Origin: Rehmannia glutinosa
Taxonomy: Eukaryota; Streptophyta; Magnoliopsida; Lamiales; Orobanchaceae
Direction of reading: 5' to 3'
NCBI GenBank assembly: GCA_016081115.2
Contig: JABTTQ020001116.1
Span: 1-64,000 of the forward strand
Length of the DNA: 64,000 bases
Part shown: positions 24,801 through 37,146 of the stretch, in pieces
How positions within the stretch are numbered: position 1 is the first letter of the stretch
How the letters are laid out: every line of letters starts with the position of its first letter
The notes under the pieces: generated by a model
Seen by the model: only the letters and a program-made list of their open reading frames with translations
Database searches by the model: none
Told to the model about the DNA's origin: nothing
Position numbers and translations under genes: made by a program

Positions 24801-26374
24801 TAGATTTCATTACATGCGTTGATTATAAGGAATTTGATAATTAGAATAAATCTTTGTGATTATTTGGCGTTAGGATTGAAATTATCATTTACTTGTTGAA
24901 TAAAGGAATATAAAAATTAAAACAAAAAGGTTGATAAACCAGATACTTCAAGGTTTATTGTCCGAATAAAAACCTAAAACCAAGTACCCTTTTGAGTTAA
25001 TTTGTTTTAATTATATCATCAACTAATAAAAAATCATATGAGCACATCCTTAAATTCATAATTACATAATTAATCCTTTTGAATTCTAATCAAATCATCC
25101 ATTCACATCTAGATGCTAAATACTATTCACTCTATTTTAAAGTCGGAGGTTCAATTTGATTTGACACAATATTTTAAGAATTTTGAAAAACAAAATTTGT
25201 TAATTTTTTATTATATTATTCTTATAAGTAATTATTTTTATATTATTTTTAAACTAAGGGTGTCGGTTGAAAAAAAAACAATTACTTTAAAACATAGAAC
25301 TTTATTTTAGATATTTAAAGAAAATAAGAATAACAAATTTGAAATAGAGGAAATATCAATAGCAAAATATGGGGGTTGAGTGTTGAGTAGAGCTATCAAA
25401 TATAAACAATTTTCAGTCCATGAAAATGTCGGATTAGGTTGCAATTTCATATGCTCAAAAGGGTTGAGCCTATTTGGACAGGCCCCATTTGGCCTGAAAA
25501 GCTTAGTTCCTGACAAATTTAAGTATATTTTCAAAGCATGAGATCGGTTGGGCTATCAAATTGGTCGGATGAAATTTTGGCACAATTGAGCCAGATTCTT
25601 GTTTTTGGCACACGGGTTAGTACCGACTAACCCATTTGAGGGCTCCATTGTTGACTGTGACCGTTAGTCTTGAACACCCTGGTACAACCTGCAACACAGG
25701 ATAAATCTCTGTATTATGTATTGCTAACAAATTTGTCAAATTTGTCTTCTACGTATTGTTTATCCTTAATATTATCAGCTTCGAAGTTTATAAAACCTAT
25801 GGGCATAGAGTCACAGTGTGCCAACTCAGAAATACGCCAAAAAATCGCATTATCAGTTACAATCATACAGCTCCCCTTCCCTGTTCAATTCCAACCGACA
25901 CTAGTACTGGGGATGTATGGATGTATTTCCAAGTCCAATTTCAGGTTTAGTGTTGGAAAATGAATTTTCAAACTTTATTGGTTTCGCGTGAATTGAGAAT
26001 ATGTTTGGTTTGTTTCAATTTCTAATGAAAATGAGAATATGTTTGGTTATAGTTTTTCAAATTTATTTTGACATAGGTTTGCGTGAAGTGTATTTTTATC
26101 TAGGTTTGCGTAATTGGAATGAAAAATTGTTTGGTTGTGTTTTCAAAAGAATATTTTCCATAAAAATAAAATCGAAAAAATTCATTTAATTGAAAAACTT
26201 TTAAACAAACATAAACTCATTTTTGAATAGTTGGAAAGTGGAAAAAGGGGTTGGAAACACAACCGACATGACCTTAACCTTCCTTTCAACCAACCCCTGC
26301 CCTGCTGCTCTACTAAAATCTCTCTTCTTTTTCTCTCTCACACACACGCACTCAATTATCTCCACATATCTGAT
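21900..26374. other. Gene-free A+T-rich intergenic region
   Basis: About 4.5 kb in which no exon is supported. The longest open frame (25670-25963) has no recognisable content. A dispersed repeat at 24208-24470 is listed separately. The T-rich tract near 24130-24175 is nearly pure AT repeats. From about 26220 the sequence becomes the remorin 5' region, with pyrimidine-rich runs at 26320-26345. Confidence 0.55.
24208..24470. repeat. Dispersed repeat, 'GTTTGCAAAAGC' family, copy 1
   Basis: It begins GTGTTTGCAAAAGCTTATGC and ends near a GATTAAATGAAATTGAAG motif. Similar ends recur at 59455-59710 (fuller copy) and at 29050-29115 (end fragment), so this is a dispersed non-coding family, probably a short non-autonomous transposon. 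Terminal boundaries are approximate. Confidence 0.5.
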
Positions 26375-26384
26375 CTATATAATC
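26375..26384 (+). promoter_or_regulatory. Putative TATA box of the remorin gene
   Basis: CTATATAATC lies about 85 bp upstream of the remorin ATG, downstream of a TC-rich and CA-rich stretch (26325-26352) typical of plant core promoters. Confidence 0.4.
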
Positions 26385-26467
26385 TCCCATTATTCATATT
26401 TTTCTACTTCTACTTCTTTAATTTAATTCCTTGTAGAAGCAAACAAATAGCCAAGTTCTCTGAAGTG

Positions 26468-27960
26468 ATGGCGGAGGAGGAACCCAAGAAGGTCGCGCCG
26501 CAAGCATACTTCCGAAGCTCCGCCTCTGGCGGCGGTGGAGACTCCGAAAGAGGTGGATGAGGAGAAAGCCGTAATTCCAGCACCTCCCCTCATGAAGAGA
26601 AAGCTGACGATGACTGCAAAGCTCTCGTCTTGGTTGAAAGTAATTTATTCTTAACACGCCTATTATGTGTTTGATGATGGTTCATTTTCAGATAATTTTG
26701 TGTAATTGAAAAATGGTACTTTTTTTTTTTTTTTTTTGGCTTGTGTGGAATAATCTTTTCTTTGGTGAAAAATTTAGCATCCGTTTGTGTGTGTGTGTGT
26801 GTGATGGTTGATTTTCAGATGATTTTGTGGTCTATGCAAGGCAAAGTGGGTTCTTTTTATGTTTGGCTGGAAATTTGGTTTTTTTGAATTGAATATTCAA
26901 GATCTTTAGTTGGTAATTAGATATTATTTGAATATTTCTTGTTAGTAATGAGTAATTGGGAGTGGGGAAGAACGTTTTATTTTTAACTTTTTGAGTTTGT
27001 TGTTGGTATATAAGTTTCTCATTTAGTATCAAGTTGTTGTTGTTGTTGTTTTGAGCATGTATAGTTGCAGGATTGGAAGTTCTTGTGTTTGTTAATATTT
27101 GAGTAAAGGAAAACAAAGGAGTATTTGCTAACTTTTGTAACCTACTTGTAATTTGTCTGTCCCAAATTTTCAGCTATAACTTGTTTTAATTTTCATTATT
27201 CCTTTATACAAATCTACTTCGTTTATTTCTTACTTCCTAAAAAAACAAAAATTGAAAATAGAGAAAAAAAAATTGTGAAAGCAAACACTCAACTGAAGCC
27301 AAATTGCTTCTGTCCTGTAAATTACTTAGTTAGATCTCAAGTTTTATTACCTCTGTCTAGTATCTTGAATTGAATATAAAATAAAGAAGTATTGTTTTTC
27401 CTAACTTCTAAAGTTTTCTGTGTCTATTTCAAAAGAACCAGCAGCTGCTGAGGAGGAAAAACATGAGGGCTCTATAAACAGAGGTACTCAAAGGACTATT
27501 AATGTTCTTAAGCCATTTATTTTTGTTGGAACTGATCTATTTGTTTAAAGAATCAAAAAATATTTAATTCCTTCAATGTTTTGATAGATGCTGTGCTGGC
27601 CCGGGTTGCAACAGAGAAGAGGATGTCTTTAATTAAAGCATGGGAAGAAAGTGAGAAATCAAAAGGTGAAAACAAGTAAGCTTCTTGAGCCTACCCTGTT
27701 TTTTGTCTGTCATATTTGTTAATAGTTTCTGGAAGTTTTGAAAAAATAAATAAATGAACTCGTCCCATGCCAAGGGTGCTAAAAATAACAATATGACTTC
27801 TCAACAAATATGTATGATTATGTTGTGTACAAATAGAGACGAAGATACACGAATATATATATTTTTTGTAAGGTTAAGAGAAAATGCTCAACTTTGGCAG
27901 AAAAATATACTTTTAGTTTTGAGTAAGAGTTTGAAGGGGCTTTATGCTGAAAATGTGCTG

Positions 27961-27993
<33 letters not shown>

Positions 27994-28670
27994 CTTCGGG
28001 GGATTATAATTTTAGTGTGTTATCGATTACTTATCATGCCTAGTCTCGGAAATACCAGGCATTCATTGAACCAAGCTGCAAAAATAATCAGCTGCAATAC
28101 ATATGATTTTAGCATTAGATATATTATCTGAAATGCTCTGGAGTATATATTCTTTTTCAAGATGTTATGATATCTTGAGGCATTAATCTAAAATAAGAAT
28201 CTAAAATACAACTAACTATGGCTATTTACTTTTAGGAGGATATTGATGTAGCTCATGCTAACTAAATAATTTACAGGGCTCAGAGGAAAGCATCTGCTAT
28301 CGGAGTTTGGGAGAACAGCAAGAAAGCGGGTCTAGAGGCCGAGCTTAAAAGATGGAGGTAACAACATATCCTACGTCTTTGTTTTATATTTTTAAATAAA
28401 TCATTTGAAATTCCTGCATATTTGCTTGAAGAATTCCATGATAAGTGGACTTAAATCTATATACTTTGTTCGTAGGAACAACTGGAGAAAAAGAAAGCAG
28501 AACAAATTGAGAAACTTAAAAACAAGGTTGCGCTCGTTCACAAGGCAGCAGAAGAAAAACGAGCAATGATTGAAGCCAAACGCGGTGAAGATCTTCTCAA
28601 AGCAGAGGAGATAGCAGCAAAATATCGTGCCACTGGAACCGGTCCAAAGAAACTGCTTGGCTGTTTCTGA
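26468..28670 (+). CDS. Remorin (plasma-membrane nanodomain protein), frameshifted
   Basis: Plant-specific scaffold that binds the inner plasma membrane and organises nanodomains in virus movement, immunity and symbiosis. Five exons: 26468-26639, 27436-27483, 27588-27675, 28277-28357 and 28476-28670. The N-terminus is short, Pro/Glu-rich and disordered (MAEEEPKKVAPQA). The Remorin_C domain follows: RDAVLARVATEKRMSLIKAW, WEESEKSKGENK, AIGVWENSKKAGLEAELKR, then the coiled coil with EAKRGEDLLKAEEIAAKYRA. The tail KKLLGCF has the Cys-containing membrane anchor that is often S-acylated. Three indels break the frame: one before about 26510, one in the CCCC run near 26586 that restores it, and a missing A near 28353 (AAAAGATGGAG in place of a KRME codon set). 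All intron borders and phases fit once these are corrected. No other remorin lies nearby. Confidence 0.93.
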
Positions 28671-29328
28671 AACTGAATTTGCATTTGTACATTATTTTTT
28701 TCGATTGGATATCTATTTATTGTTGTATTGTGTGTTAATTTGGTGTAAAATTACTACTTGTTCATTTATTATGTGTGCATAGTGATGTATTTGTTTATAG
28801 ATACATTCTGGAGAATACTAGTTACTCTATTTGCAAAAACAAGAAATCAGGTTTTTAATGAATTTTTGAGATTTTCATAGTATTGTGTGATTGATGAGGT
28901 GCTGAAAGGAGAATCATTTTGGTGTGCCTTGATTTTGGAACCAAGAATGTTTCTTGTTTCATTTTATTTATTTTAGGGTTAATTGCAATAAAGGCCCTTA
29001 GGTTCAGCTTAATTACCAAAAAAAAATCAGCTATCTTTCAAAATATCAGCGTAAACCATTCGATCATCTGCTTTTAGATTTTGATTAAATGAAGCTCGAC
29101 ATTTGCAAACATTACAAAACCAAAGAGTTGACAGTTACACAATTAGAAAGAGAGGTTTAATATATAAACAAGATTGACAGGCTACACTTCAGGGCCCCAA
29201 ACTATAAAACTAAGCAGCTGTTAGATGAAAATTAAGAAAAGTTTCACTTTGTAACTAACTACATATATATGTTGAAGAGAATGCAACAGGTCCCAACTGC
29301 ATGATCCTCTTCTAACAAGTCGGTTCGA
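28671..29328. other. Intergenic between convergent remorin and MYB genes, with repeat fragments
   Basis: The two genes converge here, so this is shared 3' sequence. At 28975-29025 is a half-copy of the GGGATAATTAC MITE, and at 29050-29115 an end fragment of the GTTTGCAAAAGC repeat (GATTAAATGAAGC, then CATTTGCAAA). Nothing coding is seen. Confidence 0.6.
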
Positions 29329-31875
29329 CTAATCTCCGACATAAGTAGTGACACCATCATCAATGATTCCTTCAAGAAACCCCATGTCATTGTCACCCAC
29401 AGGGAAATCAAGTAACAGCTTCATCATAGCATCCGAGGAATCATCCATTTCATATGACTTTGAGGTGTTGTCTGAATAAACCGCCGCCACATCTTTCGAT
29501 TCCTTCTTACAGTTCCAAGTTTCCATTTTCTGGTCAGCAATTTCAGGTGAGCTGGTTTTCTTGCAGGATTCGACTTTCGTTAGTGACGATGTCTGTGACG
29601 TTGGGCTGTGAGATGCAACTCCATGGGATTCGTTATTTGCACTGTCGTTGATGTTTCGAAATGATTGTCCGACTTTGGAGTTCCATAGATTTAGGAAGTA
29701 GTCGCCTTGGGACTTGCTGTCAGAAGGTGCATTGAGAGGCAATGGTTTGTTGGATAAACGGGACTCGGCCTCGACCCTGACACTCTCCCATTGGACCATG
29801 TGGCGAGTTAAAGGAGAGTCGGATTTTGTATCGACTGGCTTTGAAGAGGACGATGGTGCTTTGTTGCTGAAGCGCTTTCTCAAATGCGAGTTCCAGAAGT
29901 TCTTGACATCGTTGTCTGTTCTTCCTGGTAAGTGGGAAGCTATGGCAGCCCATCTGGAGAAATAGAAACATGTCAGGTGAGAAAAAAGCTTTGCAGCTGT
30001 TTTAGAATAACATGAAGTGATCAGTGTTCTTTAAAGAGAGTGCTGGCAAGCACTTAAAAAAGTGATGGTCAGCTTTTGGCTGGAAAAAAATTGTTTTTAA
30101 GTGCTTTCAAACATCAAATTCTGCTTTTGATTCTGTATAATTTGATCAGAACGATTTCAGCATCATTTTAATTTATTCACTAAACACTCTCAATTAGCTT
30201 AACTTCCGATTATGCTATTGGTTTCATTTTGACAATATGTAAACACACTGAGGTTTGGGCTAATTACAACTTATTCACTACATATAAAACACTTCTATTA
30301 GCTACTAATGTTAATTTACCATGATAACATCATCAGCTAACAAATGCACTGTAAAGTGATACATGATTATGAGGACTGATCAAAGGGATACTAGGAATGT
30401 TTCGCCACAATTTTGATTTATTTGTGGATATAATACAACATTGGAGGTGAGAGGCGATTTTTAATTACTTGTTAAAAGCGTCTATGTGCAGATTAATAAT
30501 GGTATTCTCTTCCTCGGGAGTAAATGGACCGCATTTAATGTCAGGTCGAAGATAGTTTGTCCAGGTATACTAGGAAGCCACAATTTCGACAGCTCTTTCC
30601 ACACCGGAGGAGACCTGTAATTGTCACATAAACACAGAAGGTACGTCTTACTTACCTAACAAACTGAAATTTGGGTACAATATCTTCAGTTGTGCTTCCA
30701 TCACAGGCAGAATAATTCCAAGACATAAAATTTAGGAATAATTACAAAAACACCCCTGAGGTTTAGTCTAATTACAAAAAAAAAGGAAGAAAAAAGGAGG
30801 ATACCTCCAATAACATTATAAGGGGCATGAGGACTATTGTTCATCTAAGGAGACAGCACCTTTATGGCTCAATTACAGGCTTTTCTTTGCACATAAGCCA
30901 GGAAACACAAAGTGACCAGACACTGATTTAATAGTGGAGAAAAAGTCAATTATGAAGTTGGATAAGTAGTAGACAACTACAAGATAAAAAAATTATGTAG
31001 TACCGCATCGATTTTTTAGAAAATGTCCAAGTAATTCACTAAAGAATACAAAGACGGTATGACAGTCATTTTGAGTCAAAATCTAAAAAACATGTTTCCG
31101 GAAACATTGCTAGTTTTCAGTTTTTAGAAACATATATGACCAATTTGACATATTTATACTTAAGTAAAAGTATATTAACCGGGGACTTATCTTCGGGGAT
31201 AAGCTACATGTATCAAAAACTTCTCAGAACCAGTGGCGGACGCAGGTTTCCAGCTTTGGGGGCGAAAGAATGGAGTGGGTTCATAAATCTAAACTATGAG
31301 AAAAAATGTTCATATACTAACTATAGTTATTGGCCTTTCATATTGTAAAACACAACTACTTGAAGTTTTTTTCAATGTTTTGGAGGGCAATTGTAAATTA
31401 TAATACTTTCCCCATCTTGAGCCGAATTTAGAACTTTGAATCAGTGTTCAAAAACTTTAATAAAAATCATTTGTGGCTTTTTCCTTCTTAAGAAATGAAC
31501 TAATTTGTGTGACAGAAATAGATACAACCAAGCTGCTGACACTATAACCAGGATTCACTCTAAGCTCATTCACTGTACATATGGGCAGTGCCACTTAGTG
31601 CTTTCAACCTCACTACTTTTCTATCCCATGACCCATTTTTTTCATCAAGCATTAATTGCATTCAATGCACTTGAAATGTTCATCCAAAAAAAAAAAATTA
31701 CACTTGAATAAATTAAAGAAACCAACATTCTTATCAAATCAAAGAAATAAATGCTCACCAAAATGAGGTCATCCATTAAGAGTGATAATGTACTTTTAAG
31801 CTTTCATCTCAAAATGATTAAATTTCAAGTATACAAATATATCATCCATTAAATATCAAGAACCCCATTAAACCC

Positions 31876-31906
<31 letters not shown>

Positions 31907-32210
31907 AAATATAAGGAGAACCAAATTGATCTTAGCTACTACATACAAGAACCCATTGCATCAGAAATCAGAAGGCCTAAAAATGCCAAAAAAACAAAAA
32001 ACAAATAATGGCTCAAAGCATTAGGTGAACATTAATTAGATAAAACAATGAAGGAGATAAAAAAATTTTTTAATAAAAAGACAAACCTGCAAGTTTTGGG
32101 AGATTTCTCCAAGTCCCATGCCCATTTTCTGTAATGAAATCAACAAGAATCTTGTCCTCTTCAGCAGTCCATGCCCCTCTTCTTAATCCCTCTCTTTCAC
32201 AACATGACAT
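29329..32210 (-). CDS. R2R3-MYB transcription factor with 16-bp insertion in the R2 repeat
   Basis: DNA-binding transcription factor. Three exons: 32210-32087, 30614-30469 and 29953-29329, the usual R2R3-MYB split. Exon 1 encodes MSCCEREGLRRGAWTAEEDK and the first half of R2; exon 2 encodes GLLRCGKSCR, then WTNYLRPDIKCGPFTPEEEN; exon 3 completes R3 (HLPGRTDNDVKNFWNSHLRK) and a Ser-rich tail ending GIIDDGVTTYVGD. Exon 3 is intact over 208 codons. In exon 2, between SCR and WTNYL, 22 bp stand where six (Leu-Arg) are expected. Removing 16 bp restores every splice phase, giving a 292-residue protein. As written, the recognition helix of R2 is broken and the frame lost. The other helix Trp positions are present. 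The subgroup could not be settled by eye. Confidence 0.9.
30030..30190. repeat. Dispersed repeat in MYB intron 2
   Basis: The motif GTGCTGGCAAGCACTTAAAA, followed by AGCTTTTGGCTGGAAAAA and TTTTTAAGTGCTTTCAAACA, forms an internal inverted repeat (AAGCACTTAAAA/TTTTTAAGTGCTT) like those of short plant foldback elements. No coding content. Confidence 0.45.
30734..30800. mobile_element. MITE of the GGGATAATTAC family, left-end fragment (MYB intron 1)
   Basis: AGGAATAATTACAAAAACAC, CCCTGAGG and TTTAGTCTAATTACAAAA match the family left end. The remainder is missing and is followed by A/G-rich sequence. Confidence 0.6.
31231..31440. mobile_element. hAT-like end fragment in MYB intron 1
   Basis: CAGTGGCGGACGCAGG begins abruptly at 31231 and resembles the CAGNGGCGGA-type ends of plant hAT elements. 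It also resembles the end of the element in the phytolongin intron at 52.9 kb. No matching right end was found, so it is probably truncated. Confidence 0.4.
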
Positions 32211-32491
32211 TCTCCTTCTTCTTCTTCTTCACCTCATTTTTATCTTTCTTTTTCCCCATTTTTACAGAACTAAAACTGCACAAAAACACTTGGAAAAACA
32301 CTACATTCAAGAAATATGTAAAAAAGAGGGTAAAAAAATGCAAAAAGTAGAAGAATAAGGAAAAAAGTAAATAGATTTCAGGTTTCTTGAGAGGGTTTTG
32401 TCTGTGTGTGTGAGACTTGAGAGAGAGATGATATGATGAGCTGGTAAGAAAGGAGGTAGCAAAAGAATCTCAAGACTATAAATGCATGGGG

Positions 32492-32498
32492 ATTTATA
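32492..32498 (-). promoter_or_regulatory. Putative TATA box of the R2R3-MYB gene
   Basis: TATAAAT on the minus strand, about 285 bp upstream of the ATG at 32210, with an RY-type TGCATG (32483-32488) just downstream. The long leader this implies is acceptable for a MYB gene, but the call rests on motif and position only. Confidence 0.3.
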
Positions 32499-32510
32499 TT
32501 CACAATAATG

Positions 32511-33290
32511 GAAGGCATTATCACAGACATCCAAGCCAGTCACCCCCACATTTTCACTTTCATCTCTGCACCCCAAGCATTTATTTTTGTACTCTCCCCC
32601 CTTTATTTATTTCTCTCTGCAACACATTTTACTGAAACAAAATATTTAAAATTGAAGCAATCTGACATAAATAGAGCGATAAAGTTTCCATCTTTGACTA
32701 CCACCAGACCAGATAACTTCTTCAAATACACAAAACTCATTCCAAAACAAAAACAAAATAAAAATAAAATGCAGAACAAATACTGTTTCTTTTGTGTGTG
32801 TTTGTGTGTGTTTTCTTGCATGAGAGAAATAGTGCTTACCAGAAAATCTGAGAGAGAAGTAAAGAAAGTATGCAAATGGGCTTTTTTTTTTTTCTGTGTT
32901 CTTTTTGATGTTCAGTTTTTAGCTGATTTCATGGCTTCTTTTGTTTTATATAATTCAGTAAACATGGACAAAAGATTGTGAGTTTTTGCTGACGCATAAA
33001 AAAAGCATTAAATATTCAACAGTCAATTTGATAAGATTACCATAATCCCCTTCGTTTTCCACGGAATCTGGCTATGGCCCTCATTTTGTGCCTTTCTTTC
33101 TCAAGGGCTCTTACAAAAAAATGTTAAAATATAGTGGACTTTATTACATAGTTGTGATTATTCTAGAAATAATTCACTATTTTTTCCAACTTATTGTTAC
33201 CCCAGATTTTTTAAACCCTTTTCTTGTTTTCCTCTCATTTTGGTTGTATAATATAGGGTCTTAAATAACTAGTGGATTAAAGCTGAATAT
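32511..33290. other. Upstream intergenic, no feature
   Basis: The open frames here on both strands consist of low-complexity T- or A-rich codons. A (GT)n-like tract stands at 32795-32812. No element ends or exons were recognised. Confidence 0.5.
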
Positions 33291-35130
33291 ATTATTATTA
33301 GAATTTGTTTGAACTTTTATTAAACTTCAAAAATTATATTTTGCATTTGGGTTGATTGTTAATCAGTTTCAGCTTGATATTTTTGAGCTTGAACGAGTTT
33401 TTGTCGTATTGAATAACTTGATATTTTTACACATTTTATTATTGTTTTAGTAACGTCGCGAGTAGTGTTTGAACCAAGCTTGGCATTTTATCGAACATAA
33501 AGATATGCGGCTCAAATTTGGTTTTTAATGTTATAGAATTGAGTTTGAACAAAGTTTTGTAATCGATTTTGAGACTAATATTGAATTGTTTGATTCTTGT
33601 TAAATTAGTATTCAGAACCAAAATAAAATTCATTATTGTACCATTGTCAACACATGCGAAGACATGGGGCTATATTGGGCCCCAATCATGATCAATCTCA
33701 AGCTCGATAGTGTTAATAAATTGAAAAGGAATAGTTATAGCTTATATTATTTTTTTTTTAATTTTTTCTCATCACACTTTCGTATATTGGTTCACTCTAC
33801 TTTTATACGCTGACTTCGCCGGTCCGATATTAGTTGTCAAAATTTATGTTCCATGCACTTACAAAAATAAATAATTGTCCATCTTTATCTCGCACAATAA
33901 AATACACTATGCATGATTCGTACATTTTTATCTAACTAAAATATATATATATATATAATATTTTTAATATTACATATATAAAGTTTTTCCAAGAGTTGGT
34001 GCTACAATTATTTAGATCCCTAATATGCCCTTCATGAGTTGACTGTTGGGCATCATTAATCTGAACTTTGTATGGCTTTTGTTTGGAGAGTTCTCATGCA
34101 GTGGTGAAATATCTGAAGAATTATTAAATTCTAAGTTATTTATTTCACTGGGTAAAAAAATTATGAATGTTTTATCTCTAATAATTTAATAAGTAATAAT
34201 GAACCAGACTCAACACGCCTAATTTAATTTAAATGGTGGCAGATTTTCAAACAATTACCTAAGTACATGCTTAGGATATTTTATGCCACGTGATTCTTTG
34301 TGTTGTCCTATAAAACAGTATCCATGTGAATCGAAGTCTAAGTTCTAAGGAATTTGCAAGGATGAACAATCCTCTTTATTTTGAACGGGGATAATTACAA
34401 AATCACCCTGAGATTTGAGCTAATTATAAAAAAATTGAGAGGTGTTCCAAAATTACAAAAAAGGCCATCAAATTTGATTTTGTATTAAATTTAAAGGGAT
34501 ATTTGTAATATTTTTATAAATATCAGGGTTTTCTTTTTGGAACATTTTTTTACTTATCTTGAAGAAAATTTAAGACATATATAAAATATTTTTATAGACG
34601 GAATCAAATCTCAAACTATTGCAATTTTCAAAATCTGACGGTTTTTTTTTTTTTTTTTTTGGGTAATTAGATTAACCACATGCTCCAATAATTTTTTTTT
34701 CTTTTTATATTTATATTATTTATTGTTTATTTGTAAAAGTTATATTTATTTTTCTTTTTTTATTATACATTATTTACTTTTGGAAATTATTTATTAATTA
34801 GGTTACAGTAAAACAAAATGTAACTACTTGTTTGTGCTCATGTTGTTGAAAATTTATGTATTCGTCCCTGTTTGTTTATATGTTATTTCTGTTATTTCTT
34901 GGTTGTTCTATGATTTTTCCACTGTTTCATGATTGTTTTATGTGTTGTTTCGATATTTCAATACATTGGATCATAACTAGAATATGTTGTTTCTATTTTC
35001 TTCATGTGTTGTTTCAGTGTGTTTCTCGCACTACAAGAAATCCATAGTTTAGTGTTCATTTGGTTTTATACCATTGATTTGAGTTTCTAGACTAGAGTTT
35101 TGTGTTGTTTTTGAGTATTTTGAGTCATTA
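33291..35130. repeat. Segmental duplication, copy A
   Basis: Diverged but collinear with 49090-51240. Shared landmarks are: TTTGAACCAAGCTTG; TTGTCAACACA, then GGGCCCC; the tract CATGAGTTGACTGTTGGGCA; GGTGGCAGATTTTCAAACAA; TATTTTATGCCACGTGAT; TCTAAGTTCTAAGG; and, further on, a T-rich block with TGTGTTGTTTC and AACTAGAAT. The copies are interrupted by different insertions (a MITE at 34388-34665 in this one). No coding content. The two copies bracket the PIF-element array. Confidence 0.7.
34388..34665. mobile_element. MITE of the GGGATAATTAC family, in duplication copy A
   Basis: Left end GGGATAATTACAAAATCACC, followed by CTGAGATTTGAGCTAATTA. The right end has degraded into a T tract followed by GGGTAATTAGATTAACC. 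The same left end, with the same CACCCTGAGATTTGAGCTAATTA variant, occurs at 49029, which also supports the segmental duplication. Confidence 0.6.
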
Positions 35131-37146
35131 TTTTTTTGTTATATCTCATAGTTTAGGCATTATTTTCCATTGTTTCGAGTCATTTGAGGGGTCAAGCCAT
35201 GTTGAGAGCCAATTATATCGAGTTTATAGTCATATTAATGAATCGTGTATCAAAAAATTACAAAAACAAACAACAGATTGATTTGAAGAAAATTTAAAAG
35301 GATAATTTTTTATAAATAAAAAAAGATCATTTTTCGTTTTTGGTCATAACTCTCTACAAAATTGATATTGAGCTGATTCAAGTGGCTATAGAAAGCTAAG
35401 AGATAGGGCTACAACTTTGATGAAGGACGGAAAACCAAATTCGGACGTTTGGGTTTTACATTTAAAAAGAGTTTTTATTTCAACAGCCCGGACAGGTTTT
35501 TGTAAGTATCCTTTTGAAAAGAAAAATGTGTCAAGTATAATGTTGAGTTGGGCGCTAAAGGATATCGATATACAATCTTGCAACGTTTTTGCCCACGTTT
35601 AAAATTATGTTCACCTACCCCATTCTTTTTTTTTGAAACTATAAATACCATCCTTGGGGCTTGAAATTGGGGCATCTTGGAGTTGATTGAAGACATATTG
35701 ATAGCTTCAAGACAAGGATGAAGGATTTTGAGCACTTTAAAGAATTTGGAGAAGAAGATTGGAACCTTGCTTTATCATCTAGAAATAGAGAAGATCCTCA
35801 ACTCTTGTTCTTATTTTGTTCTTTCTTCATATCTTGTAAGATGTATTGTTGTATTTTCTTGGATTCATTTTCTTCAATCATGAGCTAAACATTTATAATT
35901 CTAGAGGATTGATGTAATCTATGTTTGAACTTATGTTTTGAGATTGTGGTTTGTCAATCTAGATCTATCAATTTATTTGTGCTTTATTTGGATCTATTGC
36001 TTCTAAATTACTTGATCAATAATTTAGATTGTTTGGTGTATTTGATTTGACATTTGAGAGAGGTAATTGAATACATGACCTTGGAATAGCATAACCAGGA
36101 TTTCATCTTTTTTTTTATATTTGTGAATTATTTAAGTTCATTTATCAAGATTATAGCTTTTATTTTTTGATTTGATTTTTATACAGATATTTTTTTGAAA
36201 ATTATTAATTGAGAAACGGAATGATTATTGTAGAAATCTTGACTTATAAATTAATTGATGATTGATAAACCATATTGACAACATAAAGGATAACTAGATT
36301 CATCATACCTCTAGAATTCATTTAATCATTTGGATAAATTCATTGATATTTTCATAGTCTTAATTTACTTGTAATATTTTTAGTATAATGATTGTTTCCA
36401 TCAATTATTGAATTTCTAAATAAAGTTGGACTACTATAATATAGTAATATGCGATAATTTGATAATTATTCATGTGTTGATTCGACAACCTTACTTCTTT
36501 ATATTAAAACTTGACACAAGTAGACTTGCGGTTAGAAAATTCTCTAACATTTAGCGACGAAAAATAGCAACGACAGACATTTGTAGCAATATAATGATGG
36601 ATTAATGATGGTATAACATCGAAATCACATTAAAAAATGTATTTCATTAGTAACGACGACCTATAAACGATATTACGATGGACATAAATCAGTCACTATT
36701 TTGTTACTATAACTCTTTAGCGACAAATTCCATACGGATAGAATAATGACGGATATATCTATCGTTATATTTCATTTTTAGTGACAGACCATTCTGTAGC
36801 CATTTTATATAATTTATTTTTAATATAATATTTACTTTTAAATTATATTATTTCTTATTTATTTATTTTAGAAAAGGTTGTTGCGACGGAACATTCCGTC
36901 GCTATGTTATATAATTAATTTTTTATTTAATATTTATTTTTACTTATATTATTTATTGGTTATTTGTTTTTTTTAAAAAAAAGTAATAACGACGGACGAT
37001 TCAGTCGTTATATGTTTAATATATCATTCATTTATTAACAGATATATCTACGTTATTTATATAATTTATTTTTAATATAATAATTATGTTTTAATTATAT
37101 TATTTATTTTTAAAATTATTTTTTAGTAGTAGCGACGAACCAAATT
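35029..37146. mobile_element. CACTA-like element remnant interrupted by an LTR fragment
   Basis: CACTACAAGAAATCC begins near 35030 and matches the CACTA end used by plant En/Spm-like elements. At 36541-37146 lie many short direct and inverted copies of GCGACGGA/TCCGTCGCTA-type motifs, the subterminal repeats of such elements. A separate LTR-like tract lies between (35330-36540). No transposase frame remains, and the right end has run into a PIF-type element near 37147. Boundaries are approximate. Confidence 0.45.
35330..36540 (+). mobile_element. LTR fragment of a Ty3/gypsy-type retrotransposon
   Basis: The tract has the look of a plant gypsy LTR: CATAACTCTCTACAAAATTG, 'GCTACAACTTTGATGAAGG', a CTATAAATACC TATA-like stretch at 35639, and near the end 'ACACAAGTAGACTTGCGGTTAG'. 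It has the same order of blocks as the LTR at 60.0-61.6 kb. No second LTR or internal domain is attached, so it is a solo or truncated LTR. Confidence 0.45.

Noticed and set aside
24580..24810. 76-codon open frame with a basic C-terminal half
   Set aside because: Isolated, with no splice partners or recognisable family. It sits in repeat-bearing intergenic DNA.
32508..32981. 157-codon open frame upstream of the first MYB
   Set aside because: Low-complexity translation (Phe, Lys and Cys from T- and A-rich runs) in the MYB upstream region, with no domain.
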